Shown: positions 1 through 6,749 of the stretch, one piece after another | How positions within the stretch are numbered: position 1 is the stretch's first letter | Layout of the letters: each line of letters opens with the position of its first letter | Position numbers and translations under genes: made by a program | Origin: Candidatus Wildermuthbacteria bacterium | Lineage (GTDB): Bacteria > Patescibacteriota > Minisyncoccia > Minisyncoccales > UBA10102 | Reading direction: 5' to 3' | NCBI GenBank assembly: GCA_016177245.1 | Contig: JACOVR010000010.1 | Coordinates: 1-9,571 of the forward strand | DNA length: 9,571 nucleotides | Notes under the pieces: generated by a model | The model's database searches: none | What the model saw: the letters and a program-made list of their open reading frames with translations, nothing else | What the model was told of the DNA's origin: nothing

Positions 1-404
1 CCGTCGCAGGTAACGCAGTAGTGCACGCCCTTTGAAGTAAGCTCTTCTTCGTTGGGAAGGCCAAGATGTCTCCTTCTGGCTCCAATTGCTAAAATCACTG
101 TTCTCCCTTCAAAGGTTTCTTTTTCTGTTTTTACAACGAAACTGCCTTCTTTTTTTTCGACTGATTGTGCTTTCTCTTCAAAGATTTTTGCGCCAACCAA
201 TTCTGCTTGTTTTCGCATTGTCAGCATCAAATCGCCGCCGTCAATCGTGATGATCCCCGGATAATTCTCAATTTTTCCTGCGGTTGATGTTTCTCCCCCA
301 AACTCTCCTGCGATTACAAGGGTCGTCATTTGGTATCGCCGTGCATAGAGAGCCGCGGCAAGCCCAGCAGCTCCAGATCCAATAACGATAAGGTCGTATT
401 TCAT
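1..404 (-). CDS. trxB: Thioredoxin reductase (N-terminal 134 residues, runs off window)
   Basis: FAD-dependent NADPH:thioredoxin oxidoreductase that reduces cytoplasmic thioredoxin. Seen: the FAD-binding GSGAAG at residues 9-14 after a hydrophobic beta strand, the ENYPG segment at 46-50 typical of the family, the AIGAR segment near 106-110 that closes the FAD domain, and the start of the redox centre, CVTC at 130-133 followed by Asp. The family usually has CATC or CVTC with DG after it. The gene continues beyond base 1, so the NADPH domain is not visible. The ATG at 402-404 lies only 9 bases after the pgl stop, so the two are very likely cotranscribed. This links an NADPH consumer to a pentose phosphate enzyme, although whether the lactonase and reductase are functionally coupled is inference. 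Confidence 0.95.
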   Translation of the reverse strand, partial: MKYDLIVIGSGAAGLAAALYARRYQMTTLVIAGEFGGETSTAGKIENYPGIITIDGGDLMLTMRKQAELVGAKIFEEKAQSVEKKEGSFVVKTEKETFEGRTVILAIGARRRHLGLPNEEELTSKGVHYCVTCD

Positions 405-413
405 TGGTTTGTA

Positions 414-1070
414 TTATACGATATCTGTGAAAATTTTTACATTCTTCATCTCGCGCATGATGCGAGCTGGCGTTGCGGCAAGAGTTCCCTGATCTGCAAG
501 CAATTGTTCAAATGCATCCCGCTTTTTCTCTCCGGTGATATATGCAATAGAGTAATCGACCTGATCTCGCAAAAATGAAAAGGTTGTTGTGACCCGGAGG
601 GGAAACTCATTTTTCTCTTTTGCATCGTATTCCGCCACCCAGCGGTCACCGTCGAATGCGACGCCCGGCATAATCCCCGCGGTGTGGCCGTCTGGCCCCA
701 TGCCCTGCGTAATGATTATTTTCCCATTGGGATTTTTCGCTTTCCATTCACGCAGTTCTCTCTTGAATCGTTCTGCAAGCTGCTGGATCGTTTCATTTTG
801 CCCGATTCTTGCATCGATGAACGCTTTCGGACGAATTCTCTCAAAAAGCTGCGCAAAATTATTGACCGTGGGATCAGTGCTGTATCGTTCGTCGAGCACG
901 GAAACCGTAACGTTTTTTCCTATCTCCAAACCATCGAGCAGTTCAAGGGAAGAACCCCCAGACGACAGAAACAGGGTTGGCACGCGCGAGTACGCATCCA
1001 ATAATTGATTGAGCTTTTGTGCGGCCGCCTCCCTTGCTTTCTGCTTTGTCGAATATCGTTTCACCTCCAT
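414..1070 (-). CDS. pgl: 6-phosphogluconolactonase
   Basis: Hydrolyses 6-phosphoglucono-1,5-lactone to 6-phosphogluconate, the second step of the oxidative pentose phosphate pathway, in the cytoplasm. Of 218 residues, the family signatures seen are SSGGSS at 36-41 (phosphate loop, usually SGGSTP), LDERY at 59-63, and QGMGPDGHTAGIMPG at 122-136, which holds the catalytic histidine region of the Pgl/DevB family. PLRVTTT at 157-163 matches the conserved Arg-Thr strand. Length is slightly below the usual 230-260. The ATG at 1068-1070 has only a weak AGGG 7 bases upstream. A GGAGGTG lies inside the first codons but no start codon follows it at a useful distance. trxB follows 9 bases on. The steps before and after (zwf, gnd) lie about 1 kb upstream, separated by an ASCH gene and a PaaX-like gene. 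Confidence 0.93.
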   Translation of the reverse strand: MEVKRYSTKQKAREAAAQKLNQLLDAYSRVPTLFLSSGGSSLELLDGLEIGKNVTVSVLDERYSTDPTVNNFAQLFERIRPKAFIDARIGQNETIQQLAERFKRELREWKAKNPNGKIIITQGMGPDGHTAGIMPGVAFDGDRWVAEYDAKEKNEFPLRVTTTFSFLRDQVDYSIAYITGEKKRDAFEQLLADQGTLAATPARIMREMKNVKIFTDIV

Positions 1071-1075
1071 ACGTA

Positions 1076-1109
1076 TACCCTAATTTTCACGATCGTAAAA
1101 ATCGCGTTA
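1076..1109. promoter_or_regulatory. Palindromic site R1, upstream of pgl
   Basis: Imperfect 34-bp palindrome centred on ACGATCGT (1089-1096), with TACC at its left end and GTTA at its right end, the latter being the stop codon of the PaaX-like gene. On the minus strand it reads ACGATCGT, then an A-rich stretch, then GGTATACG just before the pgl ATG. R3 shares the same TACC-N9-ACGATCGT layout. A -35/-10 pair TTTTAC-N17-TATACG can be drawn, but its start point would fall past the ATG, so the promoter reading is weak. The operator reading rests on repetition (R1, R2, R3) and not on experiment. Confidence 0.6.
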
Positions 1110-1625
1110 TACCGGAATTTCTTTAATAATAAATAAACGAGCATACTCCCACAAATTGTACTCGCGAATCGCTTCTTCCGTTTCATGTTCTACCTTCTTT
1201 TTGGAAACCCATACACTCTTTTGAAACTCCTGGTATCCAAGGCATACGAGAACGCTGCGAAAAATATCTCTCATTTGCCGCTGTTTTTCCGGCAAGTCAT
1301 ACATCACCATCGCCATTTTTCCGTCGTTCCGTTTTTGGCATTCCGCAAGCTTCCAACGAATACGAAGCGCCTCTTCCCTGCCCCTTGAAGTAAGCAGAAC
1401 GCCCTCTCCTTGAATTTTTATCACTCCCCTTCGTTTCAAATCGTACACCAGCTTGCTGAATTGTTGAGCTGATCGGCGCTTCTCATATTTGCGGCGGAGT
1501 TGTCGCAACTCCGGGTTTATCGCCTCTCGCATCCCCCTGGGCGCAAGAGCCCGGTGGAAATCGTTTAGTCCTTCCACCACCCGATAGACATCCCACAAAA
1601 ATTGTTCAGTAAAAGGAAATCTCAT
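1107..1625 (-). CDS. PaaX-like regulator with winged-helix and Cas2-like domains
   Basis: 172 residues. The N-terminal half (about 38-95) is basic and looks like a winged helix, with a QQFSKLVYDLKRRGVIKI recognition-type segment followed by LLTSRGREEAL. The C-terminal half (104-170) has the ferredoxin-like Cas2/PaaX_M pattern: MVMYDLPEKQRQMRD at 107-120 with Asp110 at the Cas2-type position, LGYQEFQKSVWVS at 129-141, then a final strand FIIKEI. PaaX proteins are dimeric DNA-binding repressors. Automated annotation often labels the CPR version as Cas2. There is no CRISPR array or Cas1 here, so a transcription factor is more likely than an adaptation nuclease. The ATG at 1623-1625 has no in-frame alternative start nearby. 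It is flanked by palindromes R1 and R2, which may be its own operators. Confidence 0.8.
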   Translation of the reverse strand: MRFPFTEQFLWDVYRVVEGLNDFHRALAPRGMREAINPELRQLRRKYEKRRSAQQFSKLVYDLKRRGVIKIQGEGVLLTSRGREEALRIRWKLAECQKRNDGKMAMVMYDLPEKQRQMRDIFRSVLVCLGYQEFQKSVWVSKKKVEHETEEAIREYNLWEYARLFIIKEIPV

Positions 1626-1657
1626 GTCTAGATGCTTTTGTGCGCAATCTCCCCACC

Positions 1658-1691
1658 TATTCTAATTTCTACGATCGTAAGAGTTAAGATG
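1658..1691. promoter_or_regulatory. Palindromic site R2 and candidate promoter of the PaaX-like gene
   Basis: Second copy of the ACGATCGT core (1671-1678), set in the minus-strand context CTTACGATCGTAGAAATTAG. It lacks the outer TACC/GGTA ends of R1 and R3. On the minus strand TTAACT, a 17-base spacer and TAGAAT can be read as -35 and -10, which would put the palindrome in the spacer, the classic place for a repressor site. The start codon lies about 35 bases downstream. This placement favours autoregulation of the PaaX-like gene. It is inferred from position only. Confidence 0.55.
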
Positions 1692-1998
1692 TATCATGTT
1701 GATCCTTATTCCCTATGGCACTTTTTGATAGCCAATAACTTCCCGCGGAGATTGTCTCTTTACCGTCGCAATATCCGCGGCCGTAATCCATGCTGACATT
1801 GCTAACTTCCGCTTTTATTCTTACTGGCTCGCCCGCATCTTTGAAATAAATCGTCTCTCCTTTTTTTATCGCGTTCCAGGGCCTATACTTTACAGAGTAC
1901 CAGCGTGATTCAATCTTTTTTTGACCGTTCAGAATTTTTTGAGTCAACCCCCAGGATTTTCTCATTATTGCAACATGTTGCATATTCTTGCGCGCCAT
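1684..1998 (-). CDS. ASCH/PUA-like domain protein, apparently truncated by an internal deletion and frameshift
   Basis: 104 residues. The N-terminal two thirds match ASCH proteins: HVAIMRKSWGLTQKILNG at 8-25, KKIESRWY at 27-34, PWNAIKKGETIYFKDAGEPV at 40-59 and IKAEVSNV at 61-68. ASCH folds resemble PUA RNA-binding domains, and some members hydrolyse modified nucleosides. After residue 66 the similarity stops. The DNA in the next frame (1713-1802) reads AMSAWITAADIATVK and on to a stop, which I recognise as the usual C-terminal end (GxxAMSAWI) of the roughly 150-residue CPR family. The simplest explanation is loss of about 50-60 codons plus a frame change near base 1802, leaving a pseudogene or a shortened protein with a foreign tail. 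The ATG at 1996-1998 fits the family start. A TATAAT at 2060-2065 and site R3 precede it. Confidence 0.72.
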   Translation of the reverse strand: MARKNMQHVAIMRKSWGLTQKILNGQKKIESRWYSVKYRPWNAIKKGETIYFKDAGEPVRIKAEVSNVSMDYGRGYCDGKETISAGSYWLSKSAIGNKDQHDTS

Positions 1999-2059
1999 GG
2001 CATTTCTTTGCCGTATAATTTCATCTGCGGCAATAAAAATAGTATGCCTTCATGCGCTT

Positions 2060-2097
2060 ATTATACCGTATTCTTCACGATCGTAGAAATCAGGGTA
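2060..2097 (-). promoter_or_regulatory. Palindromic site R3 and promoter of the ASCH-domain gene
   Basis: The best of the three palindromes: 34 bp (2064-2097) with TACC and GGTA at its ends and the ACGATCGT core at 2077-2084. Immediately downstream on the minus strand is a consensus -10, TATAAT (2060-2065). The core lies about where the spacer/-35 would be, with a poor -35 (TTCTAC at 17 bases). Transcription would start about 55 bases before the ASCH ATG. The site also lies just beyond the gnd stop codon at 2103, so gnd transcripts could run through it. I saw no strong terminator here. Confidence 0.6.
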
Positions 2098-2102
2098 GAG
2101 GA

Positions 2103-2987
2103 CTAACTCTTTTTCTTTGGGTTTATGGGGTGGCCGCCGAAGACGGCACGCAGCATACTTAAAATCTTTCCTGCGTAGCTGGAAGTTTTCTTTGACTGCA
2201 CTCGAAACTTGAATGCACCTTCAATAATGGGGGCGAAAACTTTCAATTCTTTTGCGGTTTTTACGGTCCACTCCCCTTCTCCGGTGTGCGCAACCGTTCC
2301 CGATGCTTCTTTGAGTTTTTCTCCGTATTTTTCAAATCCTTCCTGAATCCAGCCAACAAGACGGGAAGTGATAATGCTATTTGAATTGTATACTTTCGCA
2401 ACGTCTTTCAAGGAAAATCTGAAGGGCGACTTTTTCAAAATCGTGAATCCTTCAGCCAGGGCCTGCATCATGCCGTACTCAATACCGTTATGGATCATTT
2501 TTGCAAAGTGTCCTGCGCCCGACTTGCCCATGTAGCCGGCAGGCGTGCCTGACAAGTTGCGAAATATCGGTTTACATTTCTCATAGATCCGCTTTTCTCC
2601 CCCAACCATGATTGCGAATCTCCCAAGCCCGATGGAAACAGGCCCACCCGAAACACCAACATCCAAAAAATGGATTCCTTTTGTCTTCAATTTCTTTGCG
2701 CGGCGCATAGAGTCCTTATAAAAGGAATTCCCTCCGTCAATCACGATGTCGCCTTTGTCCAAACGCGGAGCGAGTTGCCTCAGCGCATCATCGAAGGGTT
2801 TGCCGGCAGGGATCATGATCCAGACGATGCGCGAAGGGACAAGCACGCTCACAAATTCTCCGATAGTTCTCGCAGTGCCTTTTACCTTTGCGTCGAATGT
2901 TGCGACATCCCAACCTTTCCGTTTCAAACGCTTCACCATTGGCATGCCCATTTTCCCCAATCCAATGAATCCTATCTGTTTTTCCAT
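2103..2987 (-). CDS. gnd: 6-phosphogluconate dehydrogenase, decarboxylating, short form
   Basis: Oxidative decarboxylation of 6-phosphogluconate to ribulose 5-phosphate and CO2 with reduction of NAD(P). At 294 residues it belongs to the short GndA/YqeC-like class, not the roughly 470-residue form. Seen: Rossmann GFIGLGKMG at 6-14, DGGNS at 84-88, the substrate loop DVGVSGG at 109-115, and the catalytic helix GHFAKMIHNGIEY at 159-171 with Lys163 and Asn167. GEGEWT and a C-terminal GGH also fit. Asp32 at the end of the second Rossmann strand (ATFDAK) suggests NAD preference over NADP, as known for short-form enzymes. This is inference. Its start overlaps the 3' end of zwf by 16 bases, so it is the last gene of the long operon and probably translationally coupled. 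Confidence 0.95.
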   Translation of the reverse strand: MEKQIGFIGLGKMGMPMVKRLKRKGWDVATFDAKVKGTARTIGEFVSVLVPSRIVWIMIPAGKPFDDALRQLAPRLDKGDIVIDGGNSFYKDSMRRAKKLKTKGIHFLDVGVSGGPVSIGLGRFAIMVGGEKRIYEKCKPIFRNLSGTPAGYMGKSGAGHFAKMIHNGIEYGMMQALAEGFTILKKSPFRFSLKDVAKVYNSNSIITSRLVGWIQEGFEKYGEKLKEASGTVAHTGEGEWTVKTAKELKVFAPIIEGAFKFRVQSKKTSSYAGKILSMLRAVFGGHPINPKKKS

Positions 2988-4348
2988 AAAGGATGGGTAC
3001 CCATTTTATAGATTGCAAGCGGGACTCTGTTTTGCTGCCACGTACGCACGACGGGATCAATGAATTTCCATTCAGCCATGATTTCTTCGGTACTCACGAA
3101 CAGCGTCTGATCGCCTTGGATGCAGTTAAGCAGAAGACGCTCGTAGGCGTCTGCAAATTCTGCTTTTTCAAACGCCTTGCGGTAGTCAAAAGAGAACTCT
3201 CGCTCTTCAATCACCATAGCGGGCCCAGGTTTTTTTGTCCATAAAGAAAGGGAGATGCCTTCGTTGGGCTGGATATAATAGTGGAGGACGTTTTTGTAGT
3301 GTTTTTGTTCTTCCGGGGGGCACAGGCAGGGATCTGGGTGACGAAACACCACCTCAACCTCAACCTGGTCTTGGAGCATTGCCTTGCCGCTTTCTAACAA
3401 AATCGGCACTCCCTTCCAATCTGAAGTTTCGATGGCTGCTTGAATACGAAAATATGTCTCGGTTTGAGAATCACGCAAAACGTTCTGCTCGGTGCGGTAG
3501 CCGTCATATTGACCCCTGAAGCTAGAATGCAAAGCGAGCGCACGCAATACCTTTGCTCTTTCCTTTCTGACCGACGGGCCGTCGAAACGGCCCGGATTTC
3601 CCATACAAAAAAGCGCAAGCAATTGCAAGAGATGATTTTGTCCTACGTCGCGCAGGGCGCCAAGACCGTCGTACAAAGCTCCCCTTCCGCCAATCCTTTC
3701 TTGTTCAAGGAGCCGGATAGAAATGCTCTCAATTCCTTTGTTGTTCCAGGAATCCTGCAAAAAAGAATTTGAAAAACGGAATGCCAAAATATTCTGCACC
3801 GTTTCTTTGCCCAAATAGTGATCGATGCGATAAATCTGCTCTTCTTTGAAGAGTTTCCCCAGCATCTGGTCGAGCTCCTCTGCGGTTTCAAGATTTTTGC
3901 CAAAGGGCTTTTCTACGATAATTCTTGTCCATCCTTCTTCCGGAGAACAGGGTTTTGTGAGATCCGAATCGGCCAAATGCTGGAAAAGGGTTTTGTAGTG
4001 GGCGGGGGGAACGGCAAGGTAGAACAATTTATTCGAGCATACCCTCCATTCCCCGTCTTTCATGCCAAGAAATTCTGAAAGTTTTTTGTACCCTTCTTTT
4101 TCCTCAAAGAAACCTTGCTGGTAGAGAAAAAAACGCGGAAATTGCTGATCTCCCACCACATCGTTCACCCATTTCTGATACTCCCCATTCGACAATTCCT
4201 GCCTTGAAAATCCAACAACCTGAAAGAGATCGGGGAGTTGTTTCCGCGTATACAAATGAAAAAGGGCGGGTGCAAGTTTTTTCGCCATGAGATCGCCTGT
4301 TGCCCCAAAAATGACAAAAATGGTTGGAAGGGAATTATGATTTGCCAT
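2972..4348 (-). CDS. zwf: Glucose-6-phosphate 1-dehydrogenase
   Basis: Oxidises glucose 6-phosphate to 6-phosphogluconolactone, the entry to the oxidative pentose phosphate pathway, usually with NADP. Seen in 458 residues: nucleotide-binding IFGATGDLMAKKLAPALF at 13-30, EKPFG at 146-150, the active-site signature RIDHYLGKE at 174-182, and GALRDVGQNHLLQLLAL at 230-246. The family is typically 480-510 residues, so this is compact. I chose the ATG at 4346-4348, which places the nucleotide fold at the N-terminus. The open frame continues upstream to an ATG at 4549, but that extension would lie wholly over the upstream dehydrogenase and has no family similarity. The start overlaps the upstream stop by 14 bases and the end overlaps gnd by 16. 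Confidence 0.96.
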   Translation of the reverse strand: MANHNSLPTIFVIFGATGDLMAKKLAPALFHLYTRKQLPDLFQVVGFSRQELSNGEYQKWVNDVVGDQQFPRFFLYQQGFFEEKEGYKKLSEFLGMKDGEWRVCSNKLFYLAVPPAHYKTLFQHLADSDLTKPCSPEEGWTRIIVEKPFGKNLETAEELDQMLGKLFKEEQIYRIDHYLGKETVQNILAFRFSNSFLQDSWNNKGIESISIRLLEQERIGGRGALYDGLGALRDVGQNHLLQLLALFCMGNPGRFDGPSVRKERAKVLRALALHSSFRGQYDGYRTEQNVLRDSQTETYFRIQAAIETSDWKGVPILLESGKAMLQDQVEVEVVFRHPDPCLCPPEEQKHYKNVLHYYIQPNEGISLSLWTKKPGPAMVIEEREFSFDYRKAFEKAEFADAYERLLLNCIQGDQTLFVSTEEIMAEWKFIDPVVRTWQQNRVPLAIYKMGTHPLWKNR

Positions 4349-5402
4349 GGGATTTGATTCGTTCTTTTGCGATTTCGAGAGCAATATCGCGGGGGTTTCT
4401 CCCTGTCTTGAGCGCCTTTTCCAAGACCTCTCTTGTGCTCTGGATGATCTTGTGTTCCACGGTACGAAACATTTGCTTTGGATTATATCCCCGATATTCT
4501 GCGTATGAACTGATGACTCCTCCTGAGTTTGCCACAAAGTCGGGGACAATCATAATTCCCTTCTTCCATAATTCCTGTTCAATTCGTTCCTGCATGGGGA
4601 TATTTGCTCCCTCGACAACGAGCTTTGCTTTGATGAATCGTTTATTCGAATCGTTAATGACGTCGGTTACCGAAGCCGGAATCAAAATATCGACTGGCAC
4701 CTTCCAGAAATCTTCACGCGGAATCTTTTTGCCTTTGTAGGTTGCCCCTTCTTTTGTTGCAATCGCAACAATCTTTGCTCCCATCACCTTGAGATATTTT
4801 GCGGTAAAACTTCCCACGTTTCCAAAACCATGAAGGGCCACGGTCGCGCCTCTCATGGGAAGTTTTAAAAGTTCAGCCGCAACCCTTGTGGCGTGAGCGA
4901 CTCCAAAGCCGGTGCTCCCGAATTCATGCGGAATGCCACACTGCTCCACGCTCCCCCCTTTTCCAAGCACCAGCATGCAGAGTTTTGCCGGTTTGCCAGT
5001 GGCGCTCTTCCAGTTTCCTGTTGCCTCCACAAACCACTGCATTTCTTTTTCTCCGGTGTTCACGTCGGGTCCCGCAATGTATTTTCGAGGGGTGAATATC
5101 TTTATGGCGCGGGCAAATGCCTGCATGAGTTTTTTCTTTTGTTCTTCCGACCCCCCACTCCAACGAATTCCTGCTTTCGCTCCCCCAAAGGGAATGCCGG
5201 CTAACGCGGTTTTCCAGGTCATCGCTCTGGCGAGCCGCCTCACCTCTTCCTCTGAAATATCGGGGGTCATGCGGATTCCTCCTTTCCCTGGGCCGAGCGT
5301 GGTGTTGTCAACAACCAAAAACCCCTCAAGGCCTATGGAAGGTTTATACACCCTCACCACATATTCCGGCCCCCATTCGTCAAAGGTATTTGAGTAAGGC
5401 AT
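4335..5402 (-). CDS. Glu/Leu/Phe/Val-type dehydrogenase, probably glutamate dehydrogenase
   Basis: Reversible oxidative deamination of an amino acid, most likely glutamate to 2-oxoglutarate and ammonia. Seen: GPGKGGIRMTPD at 37-48, the lysine pair MTWK (Lys64) and GGAKAGI (Lys76), IAGPDVNT at 109-116 with Asp113, TGKP at 135-138, Rossmann GFGNVG at 192-197, VVEGAN at 262-267 and VPDFVANSGGVISSY at 286-300. At 355 residues it is shorter than the usual 410-450. The region after the Rossmann second strand is reduced. The usual acidic residue there is replaced (AIATKEG), which leaves NADP use possible. The exact substrate cannot be fixed from sequence. It overlaps ccdA by 23 bases and zwf by 14, so it sits inside the redox operon. 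Confidence 0.9.
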   Translation of the reverse strand: MPYSNTFDEWGPEYVVRVYKPSIGLEGFLVVDNTTLGPGKGGIRMTPDISEEEVRRLARAMTWKTALAGIPFGGAKAGIRWSGGSEEQKKKLMQAFARAIKIFTPRKYIAGPDVNTGEKEMQWFVEATGNWKSATGKPAKLCMLVLGKGGSVEQCGIPHEFGSTGFGVAHATRVAAELLKLPMRGATVALHGFGNVGSFTAKYLKVMGAKIVAIATKEGATYKGKKIPREDFWKVPVDILIPASVTDVINDSNKRFIKAKLVVEGANIPMQERIEQELWKKGIMIVPDFVANSGGVISSYAEYRGYNPKQMFRTVEHKIIQSTREVLEKALKTGRNPRDIALEIAKERIKSHGKS

Positions 5403-6111
5403 CGTAGTTGATGAAATTAAAAACCCGATAAAACCATGCGATCCACAATCCGAAATTGTTTGTTGCCATGAATCCGCCCAACAAAATCAAAAAGAGTCCC
5501 CCACTAATTGAAGCATAGTGAAGATATCTTTCAATCTTCGTGAAAAATGTTGAGGCCCAGCCGACAGCAAGAGCCACTGTTAAAAACGGTACTGCGAGCC
5601 CTAAAGAAAAAACCAAAAGTAAAAACGCGCCCTGCACCAATGTTCCAGAAAACGCAGCAAGCGTTAGAACGGCGCCCAAGATCGGGCCAACGCAAGGAGT
5701 CCATCCAAATGCGAACGCGCTCCCGAAAAGAAATGAACTTACGGGTCGCCCCGGCTGAAGATTTTTGACAAATGGCACGCGACGCTCTGCCAAAAGAGGG
5801 CGAAACGCTGGGACGTTTGGGAATAGAAGGAATAACCCAAACAATATCACAAACACTCCTCCAATTTGCGTTGCAACGCCGCGGTACTGAAAGAGCAACG
5901 CCCCTCCAAGGCCAACCAAGCTTCCCAATATAATGAATACCCCGCTGAATCCGATTACGTACAAAAGACCATTGAGAAAAATTCTCTTTTTATCAACTGC
6001 GGTTCCGCTAATAAATGCCAAGTATCCTGGCACCAGGGGCAGGGTGCACGGCGCTAAAAACGTGAGTATACCCGCGACGAACGCCGGGATTATGAGGACA
6101 GGGAATTCCAT
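5380..6111 (-). CDS. ccdA: CcdA/DsbD-type transmembrane thiol electron carrier
   Basis: Membrane protein that passes electrons from cytoplasmic thioredoxin to extracytoplasmic thiol proteins. Of 243 residues, about six hydrophobic segments can be seen (roughly 5-36, 47-72, 82-100, 126-155, 160-188, 200-228). The two redox cysteines stand in the family motifs FLAPCTLPLVPGYLAF (Cys22) and FGWTPCVGP (Cys140). The length is normal for CcdA, which lacks the alpha and gamma domains of full DsbD. It lies downstream of a TlpA-like thioredoxin that would be its natural partner. The stop of the 52-residue Cys protein is 3 bases before the ATG. Confidence 0.94.
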   Translation of the reverse strand: MEFPVLIIPAFVAGILTFLAPCTLPLVPGYLAFISGTAVDKKRIFLNGLLYVIGFSGVFIILGSLVGLGGALLFQYRGVATQIGGVFVILFGLFLLFPNVPAFRPLLAERRVPFVKNLQPGRPVSSFLFGSAFAFGWTPCVGPILGAVLTLAAFSGTLVQGAFLLLVFSLGLAVPFLTVALAVGWASTFFTKIERYLHYASISGGLFLILLGGFMATNNFGLWIAWFYRVFNFINYDALLKYL

Positions 6112-6114
6112 ACG

Positions 6115-6273
6115 TCAAGAGTCGGGTGGCTTTCCATGGGAAGTGATTTCTATGTTGCAGCTTTTATGCTCCGTGCACCAATCTTCACATCGTTGTGCGA
6201 GCTCTTCTGTTTCATAACGATAGCCGCATTCCCCGCACCTATAAAATTTTTTCGATTCGTTGTTTGATTTCAT
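6115..6273 (-). CDS. Small Cys-rich protein with a CxxC zinc-ribbon-like start, 52 residues
   Basis: A short gene that starts inside tlpA in another frame (35-base overlap) and stops 3 bases before ccdA. Residues include FYRCGECGYRYETEEL at 10-25, AQRCEDWCTEHKSCN at 26-40 and EITSH at 42-46. Cysteines are at 13, 16, 29, 33 and 39, with His36 and His45. The pattern CxxCGxxY, ..A..CE.WC..H.SCN.EIT.H is one I recall from small conserved proteins of CPR bacteria and archaea found beside CcdA-type genes, but no database check was made. A metal-binding or thiol-relay role is inferred. Evidence that it is real: the conserved-looking motif, exact fit between two genes, and coupling on both sides. Confidence 0.78.
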   Translation of the reverse strand: MKSNNESKKFYRCGECGYRYETEELAQRCEDWCTEHKSCNIEITSHGKPPDS

Positions 6274-6748
6274 CTTGTTTCATGGGGCCTCGCTTGTGAT
6301 CGACAATGGTTCCCGTTTTATCGAGAAAGATGGTCTCTGGCATGGAAAACCCTCCGATGGTTCTATAAAAAGAATCGTCAGGGTCGAGCAGGAAAACAAG
6401 GTCTTGGGTAACCCCAAGAGCGTCGGAATATGATTTTGCGGTTTGCAGATTTTCAGCCCTGTCGATTGCAATAATGACAACCGTGTCGCCCAATTCTTTC
6501 TGCACCGCAGAAAAATCCTTTAGCTCCTCCCTGCAGAAGGGGCACCACGCCGCCCATGAATTGATTACCAAGGGTTTCCCGGCAAAATCAGAAAGCGCGA
6601 TTTCCTTTCCTTCGTAGTCAGCAAAAGACAGAGAAAGGACTTTCTCTTGATTCGCCGGAGTTGGCAGAGAGGAACGGCTGGAACTCAAGAAAAACGCTCC
6701 TCCCGCCAACACCAGAAGTATGACAATGACAAGTATTACATTCCGCAT
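6239..6748 (-). CDS. TlpA/ResA-like membrane-anchored thioredoxin
   Basis: Extracytoplasmic thiol-disulfide oxidoreductase, 169 residues. Residues 3-22 form a single N-terminal hydrophobic anchor without an obvious lipobox, so the domain should face outwards. The thioredoxin fold shows NSWAAWCPFCREEL at 63-76 with the redox pair Cys69/Cys72, and the cis-proline loop GFSMPETIFLD at 133-143 (Pro137). WCPFC with a Pro-Phe pair, in place of WCGPC, is common in TlpA relatives. It starts 1 base after the DUF3179 stop codon. The likely reductant is the CcdA encoded two genes on. The target protein is not visible in the window. The DUF3179 protein with its CPLC is a candidate. Confidence 0.92.
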   Translation of the reverse strand: MRNVILVIVILLVLAGGAFFLSSSRSSLPTPANQEKVLSLSFADYEGKEIALSDFAGKPLVINSWAAWCPFCREELKDFSAVQKELGDTVVIIAIDRAENLQTAKSYSDALGVTQDLVFLLDPDDSFYRTIGGFSMPETIFLDKTGTIVDHKRGPMKQDEIKQRIEKIL

Positions 6749-6749
6749 A

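Noticed and set aside
1072..1100. TTTTAC-N17-TATACG as the pgl promoter
   Set aside because: The predicted start point would fall downstream of the pgl ATG, and no alternative start codon follows the internal GGAGGTG.
1107..1625. True Cas2 of a CRISPR-Cas system
   Set aside because: It has an N-terminal winged helix, there is no cas1, and no repeat-spacer array exists in the window. R1-R3 are too few and too irregularly spaced to be CRISPR repeats.
4349..4549. Upstream extension of zwf to an ATG at 4549 (67 extra residues)
   Set aside because: It lies wholly over the 3' end of the dehydrogenase gene, has no family similarity, and the ATG at 4348 puts the nucleotide fold at the usual place.
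4912..5397. 161-codon plus-strand reading frame opposite the dehydrogenase
   Set aside because: Antisense to a gene with clear family motifs, Pro/Ser-rich shadow composition and no ribosome site.
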